Of a stretch of 55,839 nucleotides of DNA, positions 42,085 through 51,696 are shown one piece after another. Source of the stretch: CAZTZY01 sp964617765 (lineage in GTDB: Bacteria; Pseudomonadota; Gammaproteobacteria; Pseudomonadales; DT-91); assembly GCA_964617765.1 (NCBI GenBank), contig CAZTZY010000005.1:1-55839 (forward strand), given 5' to 3'. Each line of letters starts with the position of its first letter. Position 1 is the first letter of the stretch. The translations under genes were made by a program, and so were the position numbers. The notes beneath the pieces were generated by a model that worked only from the letters and a program-made list of their open reading frames with translations, was not told the DNA's origin and ran no database searches.

Positions 42085-44151
42085 CTATTTATTCGCCAAT
42101 AAAGAAATATCCGCCACCGCCAGAAAGGCTGCGCGAAGTTTATGTAAAATAGCCAAACGGTTATTACGTAATTTTGTATCGTCCACCATTACCATCACGC
42201 TATCAAAAAAAGCATCAATTTCTGGCTTCAGACTGGCCAACAAAGTTAAAACAGCGTTGTAATCATTGTTTGTCGTTGCCAAGTTGAGATCCGCATTTTT
42301 TGACTCTAACGAGTTGACTAAATCTTTTTCTGCAGGCTCGGCCAGCAATGCCATGTCAATGAGGGCAGCAAATTCGCCACTTTCCTGTTTGGCCAGGATA
42401 TTGGCCACACGCTTGTTGGCAGCAGCCAACGTTGAAGCAGCTTCGAGTTGGCTGAATTGATGAACCGCCTGGATGCGTTTATCAAAATCCAGAGGGTTAT
42501 AAATATTCCTGGAGGAAACGGCCAGATAGACTTCTGTCGCAATATTCTGGTCCTGATAATAGGCACGGAAACGCTCAATAGTATAATTCAGGGCGCGTTG
42601 CACGGTATCGGTTACAGCCAGATTTTTATGCAGGTTAAAGGCAAAAGTATAAAGTGCCTCTAAATCAAGATCGAGAGACTTGTTGATGATGATATTGATA
42701 ATCCCGAGAGTTGCACGGCGCAGGGCAAAAGGATCTTTATTGCCCGTTGGTTGCTGGCCAATGCCAAAAATCCCTATAAGTGTATCGATGCGATCGGCTA
42801 ACGCTAATGCACAGCCAGTCGATGTTTTTGGCAGATCATCGCTTGAACCAGTAGGCAGGTATTGTTCATAAAGAGCTGCGGCAACATCTTTATCTTCATT
42901 GTCATTTAATGCGTAGTATTTGCCCATCAGGCCTTGCAGGTCATCAAACTCGAGTACCATTTCAGAAACAAGATCTGATTTTGATAACTGCCCTGCTCGT
43001 TCTGCTTTAGCAACATCACTGCCAATCTGTTGTGCAATCAGGCCTGCGAGTTTACTGACGCGTTGCGTTTTGTCATAAATACTGCCCAGATCTTTCTGGA
43101 AAACGATGGTTTTTAAGGCGTCAGAACGAGAAGCCAGTGTTTTCTTTTTATCGGTTTCGTAAAAGAAGGCGGCGTCACTCAGGCGTGGGCGAATCACCCG
43201 TTCATTGCCTTCGATCACCTGCGCCACATCACGGCTTTCCAGATTGGCAATAGTAATAAAGTTAGGCATCAATGCTCCGGTTATATCCAGCACATGGAAA
43301 TACTTTTGATGACCTGCCATGCTGGAAATCAACGCTTCAGGAGGCACAGATAAAAAGTGTGCATCAAAGCGCCCGGTGATGGCAACCGGCCACTCTACTA
43401 ACGCAGCTACTTCATTGAGCAAGCCATCGGCAATTTGTGCCTTGCCATTAATGGCGTCGGCTTGTTCTTCGGCTTTTATCTGGATCAGTTTTTTGCGCTC
43501 TTCCATATCGGCAATAACAAAGTGTTTACGGAGTTCCACTTCGTAATTATCGGCAGTAACAGCAAAATGTTGTGGCGCCATAAAACGATGGCCACGACTA
43601 AGGTGCCCGGTTTTTACACCGAGGATTTCAGCGTCAATAACGGCATCACCAAAAACCAGGGACACCCATTTTACCGGCCGCACAAATTCGTTGCGGCTGG
43701 ATCCCCAGCGCATACGCTTGGCGATGGGCAATTGGTCCAGTGCCGTTTTGATATGGGAAACAATACATTCTTCAGCAGGCTTGCCTTTCAGTATGGACTT
43801 GAATGCCAGACGTTCACCCTTGTCGCCGGGTACACGTAGCAAGGCATCAACTGTGGTGTTATTGGTGCGTGCAAAGCCTTTGGCAGCAGGTGTTGGTTTG
43901 CCATCCGCGTTAAAGGCGGAGGCTACAGCCGGGCCCAGTTTCAGTTCTTCACGGTCCAGTTGTTGCTCAACCAGATCATGGATAACCAGCGCCAGACGGC
44001 GCGGGGTTGCATAATTTTTTACCTTGCCATAGCCAAGGCCTTCCAGTCGCATACCCGCAAGAAAGGTTTCTTTAAACGATTGCGAGAGCTCATGTAACGA
44101 TTTTGGCGGTAACTCTTCACAACCGATTTCAATCAATAAATGTTTGGCCAT
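42085..44151 (-). CDS. glyS: glycine-tRNA ligase beta subunit
   Basis: tRNA-binding and editing-like subunit of the bacterial heterotetrameric GlyRS. The 688 residues start KHLLIEIGCEELPPKSLHEL. YATPRRLALVIHDL lies near residue 48, an HD-like domain has NVESRDVAQ-type LESRDVAQVIEGNERVIRPRLSDAAFF near 320, and the C-terminus is an anticodon-binding helical domain. The start lies two bases after the glyQ stop. Full length. Confidence 0.97.
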   Translation of the reverse strand: MAKHLLIEIGCEELPPKSLHELSQSFKETFLAGMRLEGLGYGKVKNYATPRRLALVIHDLVEQQLDREELKLGPAVASAFNADGKPTPAAKGFARTNNTTVDALLRVPGDKGERLAFKSILKGKPAEECIVSHIKTALDQLPIAKRMRWGSSRNEFVRPVKWVSLVFGDAVIDAEILGVKTGHLSRGHRFMAPQHFAVTADNYEVELRKHFVIADMEERKKLIQIKAEEQADAINGKAQIADGLLNEVAALVEWPVAITGRFDAHFLSVPPEALISSMAGHQKYFHVLDITGALMPNFITIANLESRDVAQVIEGNERVIRPRLSDAAFFYETDKKKTLASRSDALKTIVFQKDLGSIYDKTQRVSKLAGLIAQQIGSDVAKAERAGQLSKSDLVSEMVLEFDDLQGLMGKYYALNDNEDKDVAAALYEQYLPTGSSDDLPKTSTGCALALADRIDTLIGIFGIGQQPTGNKDPFALRRATLGIINIIINKSLDLDLEALYTFAFNLHKNLAVTDTVQRALNYTIERFRAYYQDQNIATEVYLAVSSRNIYNPLDFDKRIQAVHQFSQLEAASTLAAANKRVANILAKQESGEFAALIDMALLAEPAEKDLVNSLESKNADLNLATTNNDYNAVLTLLASLKPEIDAFFDSVMVMVDDTKLRNNRLAILHKLRAAFLAVADISLLANK

Positions 44152-44153
44152 GA

Positions 44154-45107
44154 TTATTTTGCATCCCCTTTATGTTTACTGATCACTTCATCGCGCAATG
44201 CAGCGGGAGCCAGAGGAAAGCCCAATTGTAAACGTACATTGAAATACGCTTCAGCGACAGCTCGGGAAAGTGTACGAACTCGTAAAATAAAACGCTGGCG
44301 CTCAGTAACAGAAATCGCGTGGCGCGCATCTAACAGGTTGAAGGCATGAGAAGCCTTCATCACCATTTCATAAGCAGGTAAAGGCAGGCTTTTAGCGATG
44401 AGTTTTTCACATTCTTTTTCGTAAACATCAAAACTCTGGAACAGGAATTCGGTGTTGGCCTCCTCAAAATTGAAGCGTGACATTTCCACTTCATTTTGGT
44501 GAAAAACATCACCATAAGTTACATCACCTTGCGGGCCATGAGTCCACACCAGATCATAAATACTGTTCACGCCCTGCAGGTACATGGCGATACGCTCAAG
44601 ACCATAAGTGATCTCACCGGTTACCGGATAACATTCAAGACCACCCGCCTGCTGGAAGTAAGTAAATTGAGTCACTTCCATGCCGTTCAGCCACACTTCC
44701 CAGCCCAAACCCCAGGCGCCGAGTGTCGGCGATTCCCAATTATCTTCTACAAAACGGATATCGTGAATATTGGTATCAAGCCCAAGATGTTTTAACGATT
44801 CAAGATACAGTTCTTGAATATTGTCGGGTGAAGGTTTTAAGGCAACCTGGAACTGATAGTAGTGCTGTAAACGATTCGGGTTTTCACCATAACGACCATC
44901 AGTGGGTCGACGGCAAGGTTGCACATAAGCGGCATTCCAAGTTTCAGGGCCAATAGCACGTAAAAACGTGGCAGGGTGAAAAGTTCCAGCGCCTACCTCA
45001 AGATCCAGAGGCTGTAAAATAACGCACCCCTGATTTGCCCAAAACTGTTGCAGGGCCAGAATAAGTCCCTGGAATGTTGAAACGTCAACTTGTGAGTGAT
45101 TCGTCAC
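44154..45107 (-). CDS. glyQ: glycine-tRNA ligase alpha subunit
   Basis: Catalytic class II subunit. The 317 residues include FWANQGCVILQPLDLEVGAG near residue 18, YVQPCRRPTDGRYGENPNRL near 62 and WEVWLNGMEVTQFTYFQQ near 130. All are hallmarks of the alpha subunit, which needs GlyS to charge tRNA-Gly. It is the first gene of the glyQS operon, divergent from the LpxL-like gene. Confidence 0.97.
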   Translation of the reverse strand: MTNHSQVDVSTFQGLILALQQFWANQGCVILQPLDLEVGAGTFHPATFLRAIGPETWNAAYVQPCRRPTDGRYGENPNRLQHYYQFQVALKPSPDNIQELYLESLKHLGLDTNIHDIRFVEDNWESPTLGAWGLGWEVWLNGMEVTQFTYFQQAGGLECYPVTGEITYGLERIAMYLQGVNSIYDLVWTHGPQGDVTYGDVFHQNEVEMSRFNFEEANTEFLFQSFDVYEKECEKLIAKSLPLPAYEMVMKASHAFNLLDARHAISVTERQRFILRVRTLSRAVAEAYFNVRLQLGFPLAPAALRDEVISKHKGDAK

Positions 45108-45200
45108 CGCAGAATACCTTTTATATGCAATAATGAAAGCCGTTGATTATAGCTGTTGTTGCACACAAGTTCAGCAATCCCCTGATGAGAATAAAAATAG

Positions 45201-46106
45201 ATGGCCGCTTGGATAAAAAATAAACTGGGCAAGTTATTATTGTTATTTTTGGCCAGTTTCCCTTTCCCATTGCTTCGGATAATGGCTAAAGGGATTTCTT
45301 TTTTGTCATGGCATGGCCAGACGTTTATAAGAAAAGTCATCTACACCAATATCAATCTCTGTTTTCCACAGTTAAATCCCGATGAAAAAAAGCGACTCGC
45401 CCAAATGGCCACGCTGGAAATTATACGGACGGGCATGGAAATGCCGAGAATCTGGCTTCATGCAATGGAGGATGACCCGGCATTGTCTGGCGGAGTTCAA
45501 GGGCAGGAGTTGATTGATGAAGCACTGTCGCATGGCAAGGGATTAATCATGATTGGCCCGCATTTGGGACAATGGGAATACTTTATATTACAAATGGCCA
45601 GTCTTTATCCGTGTACAGTGATGTCTAATAATGCCGATGATATTGTCCCGGCAAGAATTAACGAATTTATTCAAAAAGGCCGTATGAAAAACGGTGCTAC
45701 CATGGTCGAAGCACAACAGGGAGTTAAAGTGTTAGTCGAGGCATTAAAGTGTAGCAAGATAGTCATGATCGCCCCTGATCAAATTCCTGCCAATACCAAT
45801 GCGTATATTTTTGCAGATTTTTTTGGCCAATCAACACCCACAATGACACTGGTTTCACGTCTGGCAAAAGCAACAGATGCAAGGCTGCTGTGCGGGTTTT
45901 CCAGAAGACTGGACTCCGGGCAATATCAATTGGTTATCAGGCCGGTTGATCCTGGAATGTACTCCAGGGATTTAACCGAATCTGTATCGGCCATGAACAA
46001 AAGCGTAGAGAATCTGATTCTTGAAGCACCAGCGCAATATTTATGGACATATAGACGTTTTCGGCGAGGTCCGGAAGGCAGGCGGAAGATATACAAGAAT
46101 ATGTAA
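45201..46106 (+). CDS. lipid A acyltransferase family protein (LpxL/HtrB-like)
   Basis: 301 residues of the lysophospholipid/lauroyl acyltransferase family, which adds secondary acyl chains to lipid A. An N-terminal membrane segment (about 8-25) is followed by the catalytic MIGPHLGQWEYFI near residue 117 (HX4E). MIAPDQIPANTNAYIFADFFGQ near 190 and the end APAQYLWTYRRFRRGPEGRRKIY match LpxL/LpxM. In Pseudomonas a homologue occupies the same place near glyQ. The acyl chain specificity cannot be read from sequence. It converges with the trk remnant. Confidence 0.85.
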   Translation: MAAWIKNKLGKLLLLFLASFPFPLLRIMAKGISFLSWHGQTFIRKVIYTNINLCFPQLNPDEKKRLAQMATLEIIRTGMEMPRIWLHAMEDDPALSGGVQGQELIDEALSHGKGLIMIGPHLGQWEYFILQMASLYPCTVMSNNADDIVPARINEFIQKGRMKNGATMVEAQQGVKVLVEALKCSKIVMIAPDQIPANTNAYIFADFFGQSTPTMTLVSRLAKATDARLLCGFSRRLDSGQYQLVIRPVDPGMYSRDLTESVSAMNKSVENLILEAPAQYLWTYRRFRRGPEGRRKIYKNM

Positions 46107-46119
46107 AGGCAGTTGCGGC

Positions 46120-46380
46120 TGGAGGGTTTTTACCTTCGCCAAAATGCCCGAGTAAAAAGTAGCAGAAAGGTAAAAATTTCCATGCTGCTGTGTTAGTGTT
46201 ACAGCCTAACCCGCCACTCATGTCGTTATGGGTTGTGCTGGTTGCAGCCGTCGCGGTGTAAAAATCCAAACCAGTAGCTTGCAAAGATAAATTGATAGAA
46301 GCAAAAACCAGATAATATAACGTAACAAAACTCCACGCCGCAGAAAGCACAAAGTCGGGTACCGGTTTACGTTTAAGTTT
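46120..46380 (-). pseudogene. trkH: trkH remnant (C-terminal part of K+ transporter)
   Basis: The minus strand encodes RKPVPDFVLSAAWSFVTLYY, then ..LQATGLDFYTATAA and SGGLG, with AAWKFLPFCYFLLGHFGEG further on. This lines up with the C-terminus of TrkH (RPVPxRVxxxxWGFFSxYxx..ATGxD..TAxSAVAAxLNNLGPGLG..AKWxLxxxMLxGRLE). The last selectivity-filter motif LNNLGPGLG has decayed to HNDMSGGLG. About 85 residues remain, without a start, fused in frame to a trkA piece. It fills most of the 398-base gap before rsmB. Confidence 0.72.
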
Positions 46381-46503
46381 TATAGGGATAATAGAACGAT
46401 TTCACCGAAAAATAGCAGCAACATGAGTATCGAAATTGGGGATGTGATCAGGAATCGGGTTCAGGGCCTGACCTACCATCGAGCCAGCCCTAACAATAGA
46501 ATC
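46381..46503 (-). pseudogene. trkA: trkA remnant fused to trkH remnant
   Basis: Directly after the rsmB stop, the minus strand reads AGSMVGQALNPIPDHIPNFD, then THVAAIFR, a TGA stop (46404-46402) and NRSIIPI. This matches the first TrkA_C region of TrkA (GxLVGxxLxxLxxHMPxxDTRVAAIFRxxRPIxPxG). About 40 codons survive, without a start and without the NAD-binding domains. rsmB-trkA is the usual gene order, which supports the call. The joint to trkH at about 46380 marks an internal deletion. Confidence 0.72.
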
Positions 46504-46504
46504 T

Positions 46505-47815
46505 TTATGTTAACGAGACATTCTGTTTTTTGAGCTTGGCATAAAAAAACCCGTCGTGTGCCCCGCTTTGGGGAAATAACTGATAACCATGCTCTTGCAC
46601 TATGCCACATTTCAACGGAATGGTAATTTCTACACAATCGTTCTGTTGCTGGCAAAATTGGCCAATCACATGGGTGTTTTCCTCTGGCAGTATAGAACAG
46701 GTAGCGTATAACAAAACGCCATCGGGTTTAAGCGTTCGCCATAAGCTTGACAGAATCTGCAATTGTAAAGATTGTAGCTGTTCTATGTCTGTCGCCAGAC
46801 GCAGGAACTTGATGTCGGGATGACGGCGGATAACCCCTGTTGCTGAACAAGGGGCATCACATAAAATACGGTCAAAAAGTACGCCATCCCACCAGGCATC
46901 GGTATCAATAATGTCAGCCGCGATACAAGTGGCGTGAAGATGTAATCGCTGGAGATTTTCCTTAACCCGGTTAAGCCGATTAGCATCCTGGTCAACAGCC
47001 AGCAATTCAATCAGCCGAGGCTCAGTCTCAAGGATGTGACAGGTTTTTCCACCCGGGGCAGCACAGGCATCCAGCACACGTTGTCCTGGTGCAAGATCCA
47101 GCAAAAAGGCACTCAGTTGAGGTGCCTCATCTTGAACGCTGCATTCACCTTCAGCAAAACCGGGGAGATCAAAAATGTTGGTTGGCTTATCCAATAAATA
47201 TATAGCAGTCGGTGAGAACTCTCCCAGTTGGCAATTCACTCCGGCCTGAATAAGTTTTGCTTGATAGGCATCCCGCGTGATTTTTTGGGTATTCACCCGG
47301 ATACAAAACGGCGGTTCGGTATTATTGGCGGCAAAGATGGCAGACGAGAATTCAGGCCAGGACTGACAAATCGCGTTATACAACCACACTGGATGTTCGC
47401 TTTGCACCTGGGGATTGGCCGATAGATCCCCTTGCGCCTGATAACGTCGCAAGACAGCATTGATTAATCCCGCCGCCCAGGGTTTTTTTAATGCCTTCCC
47501 GGCTTTTACACAACTATCAATGGCAGCGTAATCCGGTGTGCGCAGATGCTTAAGCTGGTAGGCGCCAATCAACAACAAGGCATAGATATCCTTGTCTTTA
47601 TTGCGTAACGGCTTATCTAGCAAGGGCTGCAAGGCATGGGACAATGTTTCAAAGTGGCGCATCACCCCGAATACAATAGCCTTAAGAAAAGAGACTTCGG
47701 TGGTTGGTAAGTGCTTGCTCTGCTCATCGATGGCCGAGGTCAGGGAAATACGCTGTACGATAACCTGTTGCAAGGCAAGGGCAGCTGCAGTACGAGCATC
47801 CCGAGGTTTAATCAA
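46505..47815 (-). CDS. rsmB: 16S rRNA (cytosine967-C5)-methyltransferase
   Basis: AdoMet-dependent methyltransferase with an N-terminal NusB-like domain (RDARTAAALALQQVI start) and a catalytic Rossmann domain. Visible motifs are VLDACAAPGGKTCHILE near residue 245, the catalytic DAPCSATGVIRRHPDIKFLR near 315, and LLYATCSILPEEN near 370. Both cysteines of the two-Cys m5C mechanism are present. 436 residues, full length. It overlaps fmt by eight bases. The trkA gene that normally follows is broken. Confidence 0.96.
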   Translation of the reverse strand: MIKPRDARTAAALALQQVIVQRISLTSAIDEQSKHLPTTEVSFLKAIVFGVMRHFETLSHALQPLLDKPLRNKDKDIYALLLIGAYQLKHLRTPDYAAIDSCVKAGKALKKPWAAGLINAVLRRYQAQGDLSANPQVQSEHPVWLYNAICQSWPEFSSAIFAANNTEPPFCIRVNTQKITRDAYQAKLIQAGVNCQLGEFSPTAIYLLDKPTNIFDLPGFAEGECSVQDEAPQLSAFLLDLAPGQRVLDACAAPGGKTCHILETEPRLIELLAVDQDANRLNRVKENLQRLHLHATCIAADIIDTDAWWDGVLFDRILCDAPCSATGVIRRHPDIKFLRLATDIEQLQSLQLQILSSLWRTLKPDGVLLYATCSILPEENTHVIGQFCQQQNDCVEITIPLKCGIVQEHGYQLFPQSGAHDGFFYAKLKKQNVSLT

Positions 47816-48749
47816 AGTGGTTACCTGCTACAAAAAAATCTTTTTTGCCGTTAAGAATAGCGGCTACGTCCATTCTGTTGGCATTGGGCAATTGCACTTG
47901 TTGCAGCTGCAGGGCGCCTTCCCCACAGGCCACGGTGATACCTTTTTTATTCACATCAAGAATCTCGCCCGGATTTTTGGGGGCAGAAGTTGTTAATGGA
48001 GCAGCACGCCAGATTTTGATGCGTTCACCGTTGTACAGGCTAAAACAGACATTGGCACTATTGAATGCCCGGATTTTTCTATCAAGAACATCAGCTGGCT
48101 GTTTCCAGTCCAATTGAGCTTCTTCCTTATTGAGCTTGTGGGCGTAATTTGCCTGATCGTGATTTTGCGGTGCCGGCTGCAATGCCTTTTGCTGTAATAA
48201 CTCGATGGCAGCTAATAATGATTCGCTGCCGGCGATGCCCATTTGTTCACGCAAACTGTCGCCAGTGGTATCAGCGGAGATAGGTAATTCACGGACAGTC
48301 AACATATCTCCCGTATCGAACCCAATATCCATCTGCATGATGGTGATGCCGGTAACGGTGTCACCGGCTTCGATCGCGCGTTCAATCGGTGCGGCTCCAC
48401 GCCAGCGGGGTAACAGGCTGGCATGGACATTAATACAACCGTATCGGGGAATGTCCAAAACAGATTGGGGTAACAAAAGACCATAAGCCACGACTACCAG
48501 CAAGTCCGGGCTAAGGGCAGCAAGGGAGGTAACATCTTCGGCATTCTTGAAATTAACGGGTTGGTAAACTGGAATGTTTTGCTCAAGTGCGAGTGACTTT
48601 ACCGGTGATGCTTGAAGTTTTTTGCCGCGACCAGAGGGGCGATCAGGCTGGGAATAGACGGCGGCAATGTTCAGCCCGGCATCAATCAATGCGCTTAAAT
48701 GCGTTGCTGCAATCGCCGGGGTTCCTGCAAAAACAATCTTGAATGACAT
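47808..48749 (-). CDS. fmt: methionyl-tRNA formyltransferase
   Basis: Formylates initiator Met-tRNA. The 313 residues start KIVFAGTPAIAATHLSALI. The catalytic region CINVHASLLPRWRGAAPIERA near residue 103 includes the Asn/His of the formyltransferase site, with GFDTGDMLT near 140. A C-terminal OB-like domain follows. It lies five bases after def, in the classic def-fmt-rsmB order. Confidence 0.97.
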   Translation of the reverse strand: MSFKIVFAGTPAIAATHLSALIDAGLNIAAVYSQPDRPSGRGKKLQASPVKSLALEQNIPVYQPVNFKNAEDVTSLAALSPDLLVVVAYGLLLPQSVLDIPRYGCINVHASLLPRWRGAAPIERAIEAGDTVTGITIMQMDIGFDTGDMLTVRELPISADTTGDSLREQMGIAGSESLLAAIELLQQKALQPAPQNHDQANYAHKLNKEEAQLDWKQPADVLDRKIRAFNSANVCFSLYNGERIKIWRAAPLTTSAPKNPGEILDVNKKGITVACGEGALQLQQVQLPNANRMDVAAILNGKKDFFVAGNHFD

Positions 48750-48754
48750 ATCAG

Positions 48755-49267
48755 CTATTTTTCGGCCAGTTGTTTATGGGCTTTTTCGAGTTTGCTTTTG
48801 ATGCGATTGCGTTTCAATGGCGAAAGGTAATCAACAAACAATTTGCCATTAAGATGGTCCATTTCATGCTGTATACAAATGGCCAGCAAGCCGCTATCGG
48901 TCATCGTAAAGTTTTTGCCGTGCCGATCGAGCGCGGTAATTTTTACATTTTTAGGGCGCGTAACGGTTTCATAATAGCCAGGAACCGATAAACACCCCTC
49001 ATCATAAGACTCCAGCTCATCATCAATAATCGATAATACCGGGTTGATAAAGACTAAAGGCTGATCCTTGTTTTCACTGATATCCATTACCAACAGTTGC
49101 AGGTGAACGTTTACCTGTGATGCGGCAAGCCCTATACCCGGCGCGGTGTACATGGTTTCCAGCATATCATCAATTAATTGCTGCAATGCCTTGTCAAACT
49201 GCTGAACCGGTTTGGCAATGGTACGTAAACGCGGGTCTGGATATTCAAGAATGGTTAAGAGCGCCAT
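48755..49267 (-). CDS. def: peptide deformylase
   Basis: Metalloenzyme removing the N-formyl group from new proteins. The 170 residues carry all three motifs: GIGLAASQVNVH (residues ~45-56), EGCLSVPGYYE near 90 with the metal-binding Cys, and QHEMDHLNGKLFVDYL near 133 with the two His and catalytic Glu. It is first of the def-fmt-rsmB operon, divergent from the LysM gene. Confidence 0.97.
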   Translation of the reverse strand: MALLTILEYPDPRLRTIAKPVQQFDKALQQLIDDMLETMYTAPGIGLAASQVNVHLQLLVMDISENKDQPLVFINPVLSIIDDELESYDEGCLSVPGYYETVTRPKNVKITALDRHGKNFTMTDSGLLAICIQHEMDHLNGKLFVDYLSPLKRNRIKSKLEKAHKQLAEK

Positions 49268-49463
49268 GGTATTTCGGTAAAATCCACTAAAAAACTTTAA
49301 GGAAGTGATCTAAGATGATGATCAAACAACAAAAAGTTGTGACAAACTAGACAACTAATGTAAATTCATCTGCTATATTATACAAATTGCATGGCCTCGA
49401 ATACCCATTAACCAGATCACAATAATAAACTGAAGGCCAAAAGCGTATTAAAGGAACCTCATT

Positions 49464-50510
49464 ATGAAAAGACTGTTATTGGTATTGATCCTGGGTGGTT
49501 GGGCTTACACACTGATGGCCGATACGCTCGCGCTAAAAAAAGACCATCCAGACACCTATCTGGTTAAAGAAGGTGATACCTTGTGGGAAATCGCAGGAAC
49601 TTTCCTTGATAACCCCTGGCAGTGGCCAGAAATCTGGCAGATCAATCCGCAGGTCAAGGATCCACACTGGATTTATCCGGGAGACCAGCTTTCTTTGGTT
49701 TACGTCATGGAAAATGGTGAAAAGCAGCCCCGTTTAGTGGTTTCCGAGCGCGCCCCCGTGAAAGTGTTGGCTGATGGCAAGCTGGAGCCGAGAGTAAGGT
49801 CGGCCGCCATTGAAGTTGCCATCCCGGCCATCCCGCTCGATAAAATCAGTGCGTTTTTAACCAAAAGCCGTGTGGTCACGGTTGAGGATTTAAATGCTGC
49901 GCCGTACGTCATTGCAGGAGATAAAGAACACATTGTTTCAGGCGCGGGAGACAAGATATATGCGCGCGGAAAGTTTAAGCCAGAAGACAGTGCGTTTGGT
50001 ATTTTTCGTGCAGGGGAAACCTATAAAGATCCGGTGACTGAAGAAGTGCTGGGATTACAGGCCGTAGATATCGGTGCAGGCCGGGTAGGCAGTCTGGATG
50101 GCGACATAGTGACGTTTATTGTGAATGAAACACATGAAGAAATTCGTATTAACGACCGCCTGTTGCAAAGTGAAGAGAAAAAAATTGTTTCTACATTCAA
50201 TCCAAAAGCCCCTAAAAATAAAGTCAGTGGATTTATCATGGACGTTGAAGGTGGAGTCTCTCAGGTAGGCGCCATGGATATCGTGGCCATCAATCTCGGC
50301 GAGCGAGATGAACTGGAAGTAGGTGATGTGTTAGCGGTCTACAAAAAAGGCAGCGTGATCAAAGATCAAATTAATGGCGAACTGGTTCGCTTGCCAGATA
50401 CCCGTGATGGATTGATGATTGTTTTCAGAACCTTCAAAAAAATGTCGTTTGGTTTAATCGTAAATGCAAGCGGCCCGTTAGTTGTGGGCGATAAAGTTAA
50501 AAACCCCTGA
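49464..50510 (+). CDS. LysM domain secreted/periplasmic protein
   Basis: 348 residues with a signal peptide (KRLLLVLILGGWAYTLMA) and a LysM domain at about residues 30-80: YLVKEGDTLWEIAGTFLDNP, then IWQINPQVKDPHWIYPGDQL. LysM binds peptidoglycan. The remaining ~260 residues are a conserved beta-rich region without recognised enzyme motifs. AAAGGAACC precedes the ATG, and an extended -10 TGCTATATT (ending 49379) could be the promoter. It occupies the same position between def and dprA in Pseudomonas; function uncertain. Confidence 0.85.
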   Translation: MKRLLLVLILGGWAYTLMADTLALKKDHPDTYLVKEGDTLWEIAGTFLDNPWQWPEIWQINPQVKDPHWIYPGDQLSLVYVMENGEKQPRLVVSERAPVKVLADGKLEPRVRSAAIEVAIPAIPLDKISAFLTKSRVVTVEDLNAAPYVIAGDKEHIVSGAGDKIYARGKFKPEDSAFGIFRAGETYKDPVTEEVLGLQAVDIGAGRVGSLDGDIVTFIVNETHEEIRINDRLLQSEEKKIVSTFNPKAPKNKVSGFIMDVEGGVSQVGAMDIVAINLGERDELEVGDVLAVYKKGSVIKDQINGELVRLPDTRDGLMIVFRTFKKMSFGLIVNASGPLVVGDKVKNP

Positions 50511-50528
50511 TAGTTAAAAGGACAGATC

Positions 50529-51638
50529 ATGGATGATCAAGAAATACTGGAGCCATGGATGGCTCTACAGCACCTCACCCGTTTTTCATTCTCTCAAACA
50601 CATGAACTTATAGCGTATTTTGGTTCTCCGCAGGCATTTTTTTCAGCGGATGAGGCAGCGTTAAGTATGTTAACTCTGGCGCAGCGCGAAGAAATATCGG
50701 CATTACAAAATCAGGGTCAGCAACACCCGATTTTTCAACAGGTAAAGCGCGATGTAGAAAATCTGCTTCGGCATAACGTGCAGGTGATATCACAGCAATC
50801 CCGACATTATCCAGTAGCATTAAAAGAGACACATCGGGCACCGTTATTGTTATATGTTAAAGGCGATCCAGCGCTGCTGGGGGCGCCGCAAATTGCGGTG
50901 GTTGGGGCACGCAAGGCCAGCGTGATGGCAAGGGACATGGCTTTTGAATGGAGCGCAGAGCTGGTGCAGAACAATCTGGTTATCACCAGTGGGTTGGCGT
51001 TAGGTATTGATGGAGCTGCACATGCCGGCGCATTGAAAGCCGGAGGCAAGACGATCGCCGTATTGGCACATGGGCTTGATCAAATATACCCACAACAACA
51101 TCGAGCATTGAGCGAGGCAATCATTGGGAATGGCGCACTGGTCTCAGAGTTTCCATTATTTACTGCACCCAAACGCGATCATTTTCCACGGCGCAATCGC
51201 ATTATCAGTGGAATGAGTTCTGGAGTGCTGGTTGTTGAGGCGGCATTAAAAAGTGGATCACTGATCACAGCAAAATATGCACTGGAACAAAACCGGGATG
51301 TTTTTGCTGTTCCAGGGTCAATAAATAACATGATGGTAAAAGGGTGCCATCAATTAATAAAAGATGGCGCCTATCTCGTTGAGTCAGCAGAAGATATTAT
51401 GTCGGCAATGAACTGGCAAGTCAGTAAACAACAAAGACTTTTTGAAACGCCCCGAACTAACGGCTTAAGTAAATCCGAGGAAAATGTATTGCAACATATC
51501 CCGTTTGATGTGATTCATCTTGATGAATTAGTGCGTGTAACGGGCAAGGCGATCGCTGAACTGAGCAGTGTTATCATGCTGCTCGCAATGAGCGGGTATA
51601 TAGAAGATATTGCGGGTAACCTCCGACGCGTTAAATAA
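50529..51638 (+). CDS. dprA: DNA-processing protein DprA
   Basis: Rossmann-fold protein that protects incoming single-stranded DNA and loads RecA in natural transformation. The 369 residues have the conserved AVVGARKAS-type segment (IAVVGARKASVMARDMAFEW) near residue 120. Next come SGLALGIDGAAHAGALKAGGKTIAVLAHG and FPRRNRIISGMS, with PGSINNMMVKGCHQLIKDGA near 255 and a C-terminal winged-helix domain. AAAGGAC precedes the ATG, 18 bases after the LysM gene. Its presence alone does not prove competence. Confidence 0.95.
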   Translation: MDDQEILEPWMALQHLTRFSFSQTHELIAYFGSPQAFFSADEAALSMLTLAQREEISALQNQGQQHPIFQQVKRDVENLLRHNVQVISQQSRHYPVALKETHRAPLLLYVKGDPALLGAPQIAVVGARKASVMARDMAFEWSAELVQNNLVITSGLALGIDGAAHAGALKAGGKTIAVLAHGLDQIYPQQHRALSEAIIGNGALVSEFPLFTAPKRDHFPRRNRIISGMSSGVLVVEAALKSGSLITAKYALEQNRDVFAVPGSINNMMVKGCHQLIKDGAYLVESAEDIMSAMNWQVSKQQRLFETPRTNGLSKSEENVLQHIPFDVIHLDELVRVTGKAIAELSSVIMLLAMSGYIEDIAGNLRRVK

Positions 51639-51696
51639 CCACAAAGTAGAGTCGAGTGCTTGAGCTATCGCAAGGACAATGCAGAATAAAATTGGC

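Noticed and set aside
45937..46350. 137-codon minus-strand open frame overlapping the end of the LpxL-like gene
   Set aside because: Its first half is the trkH remnant and its second half is antisense to the acyltransferase gene. There is no ribosome-binding site, so it is not an independent gene.
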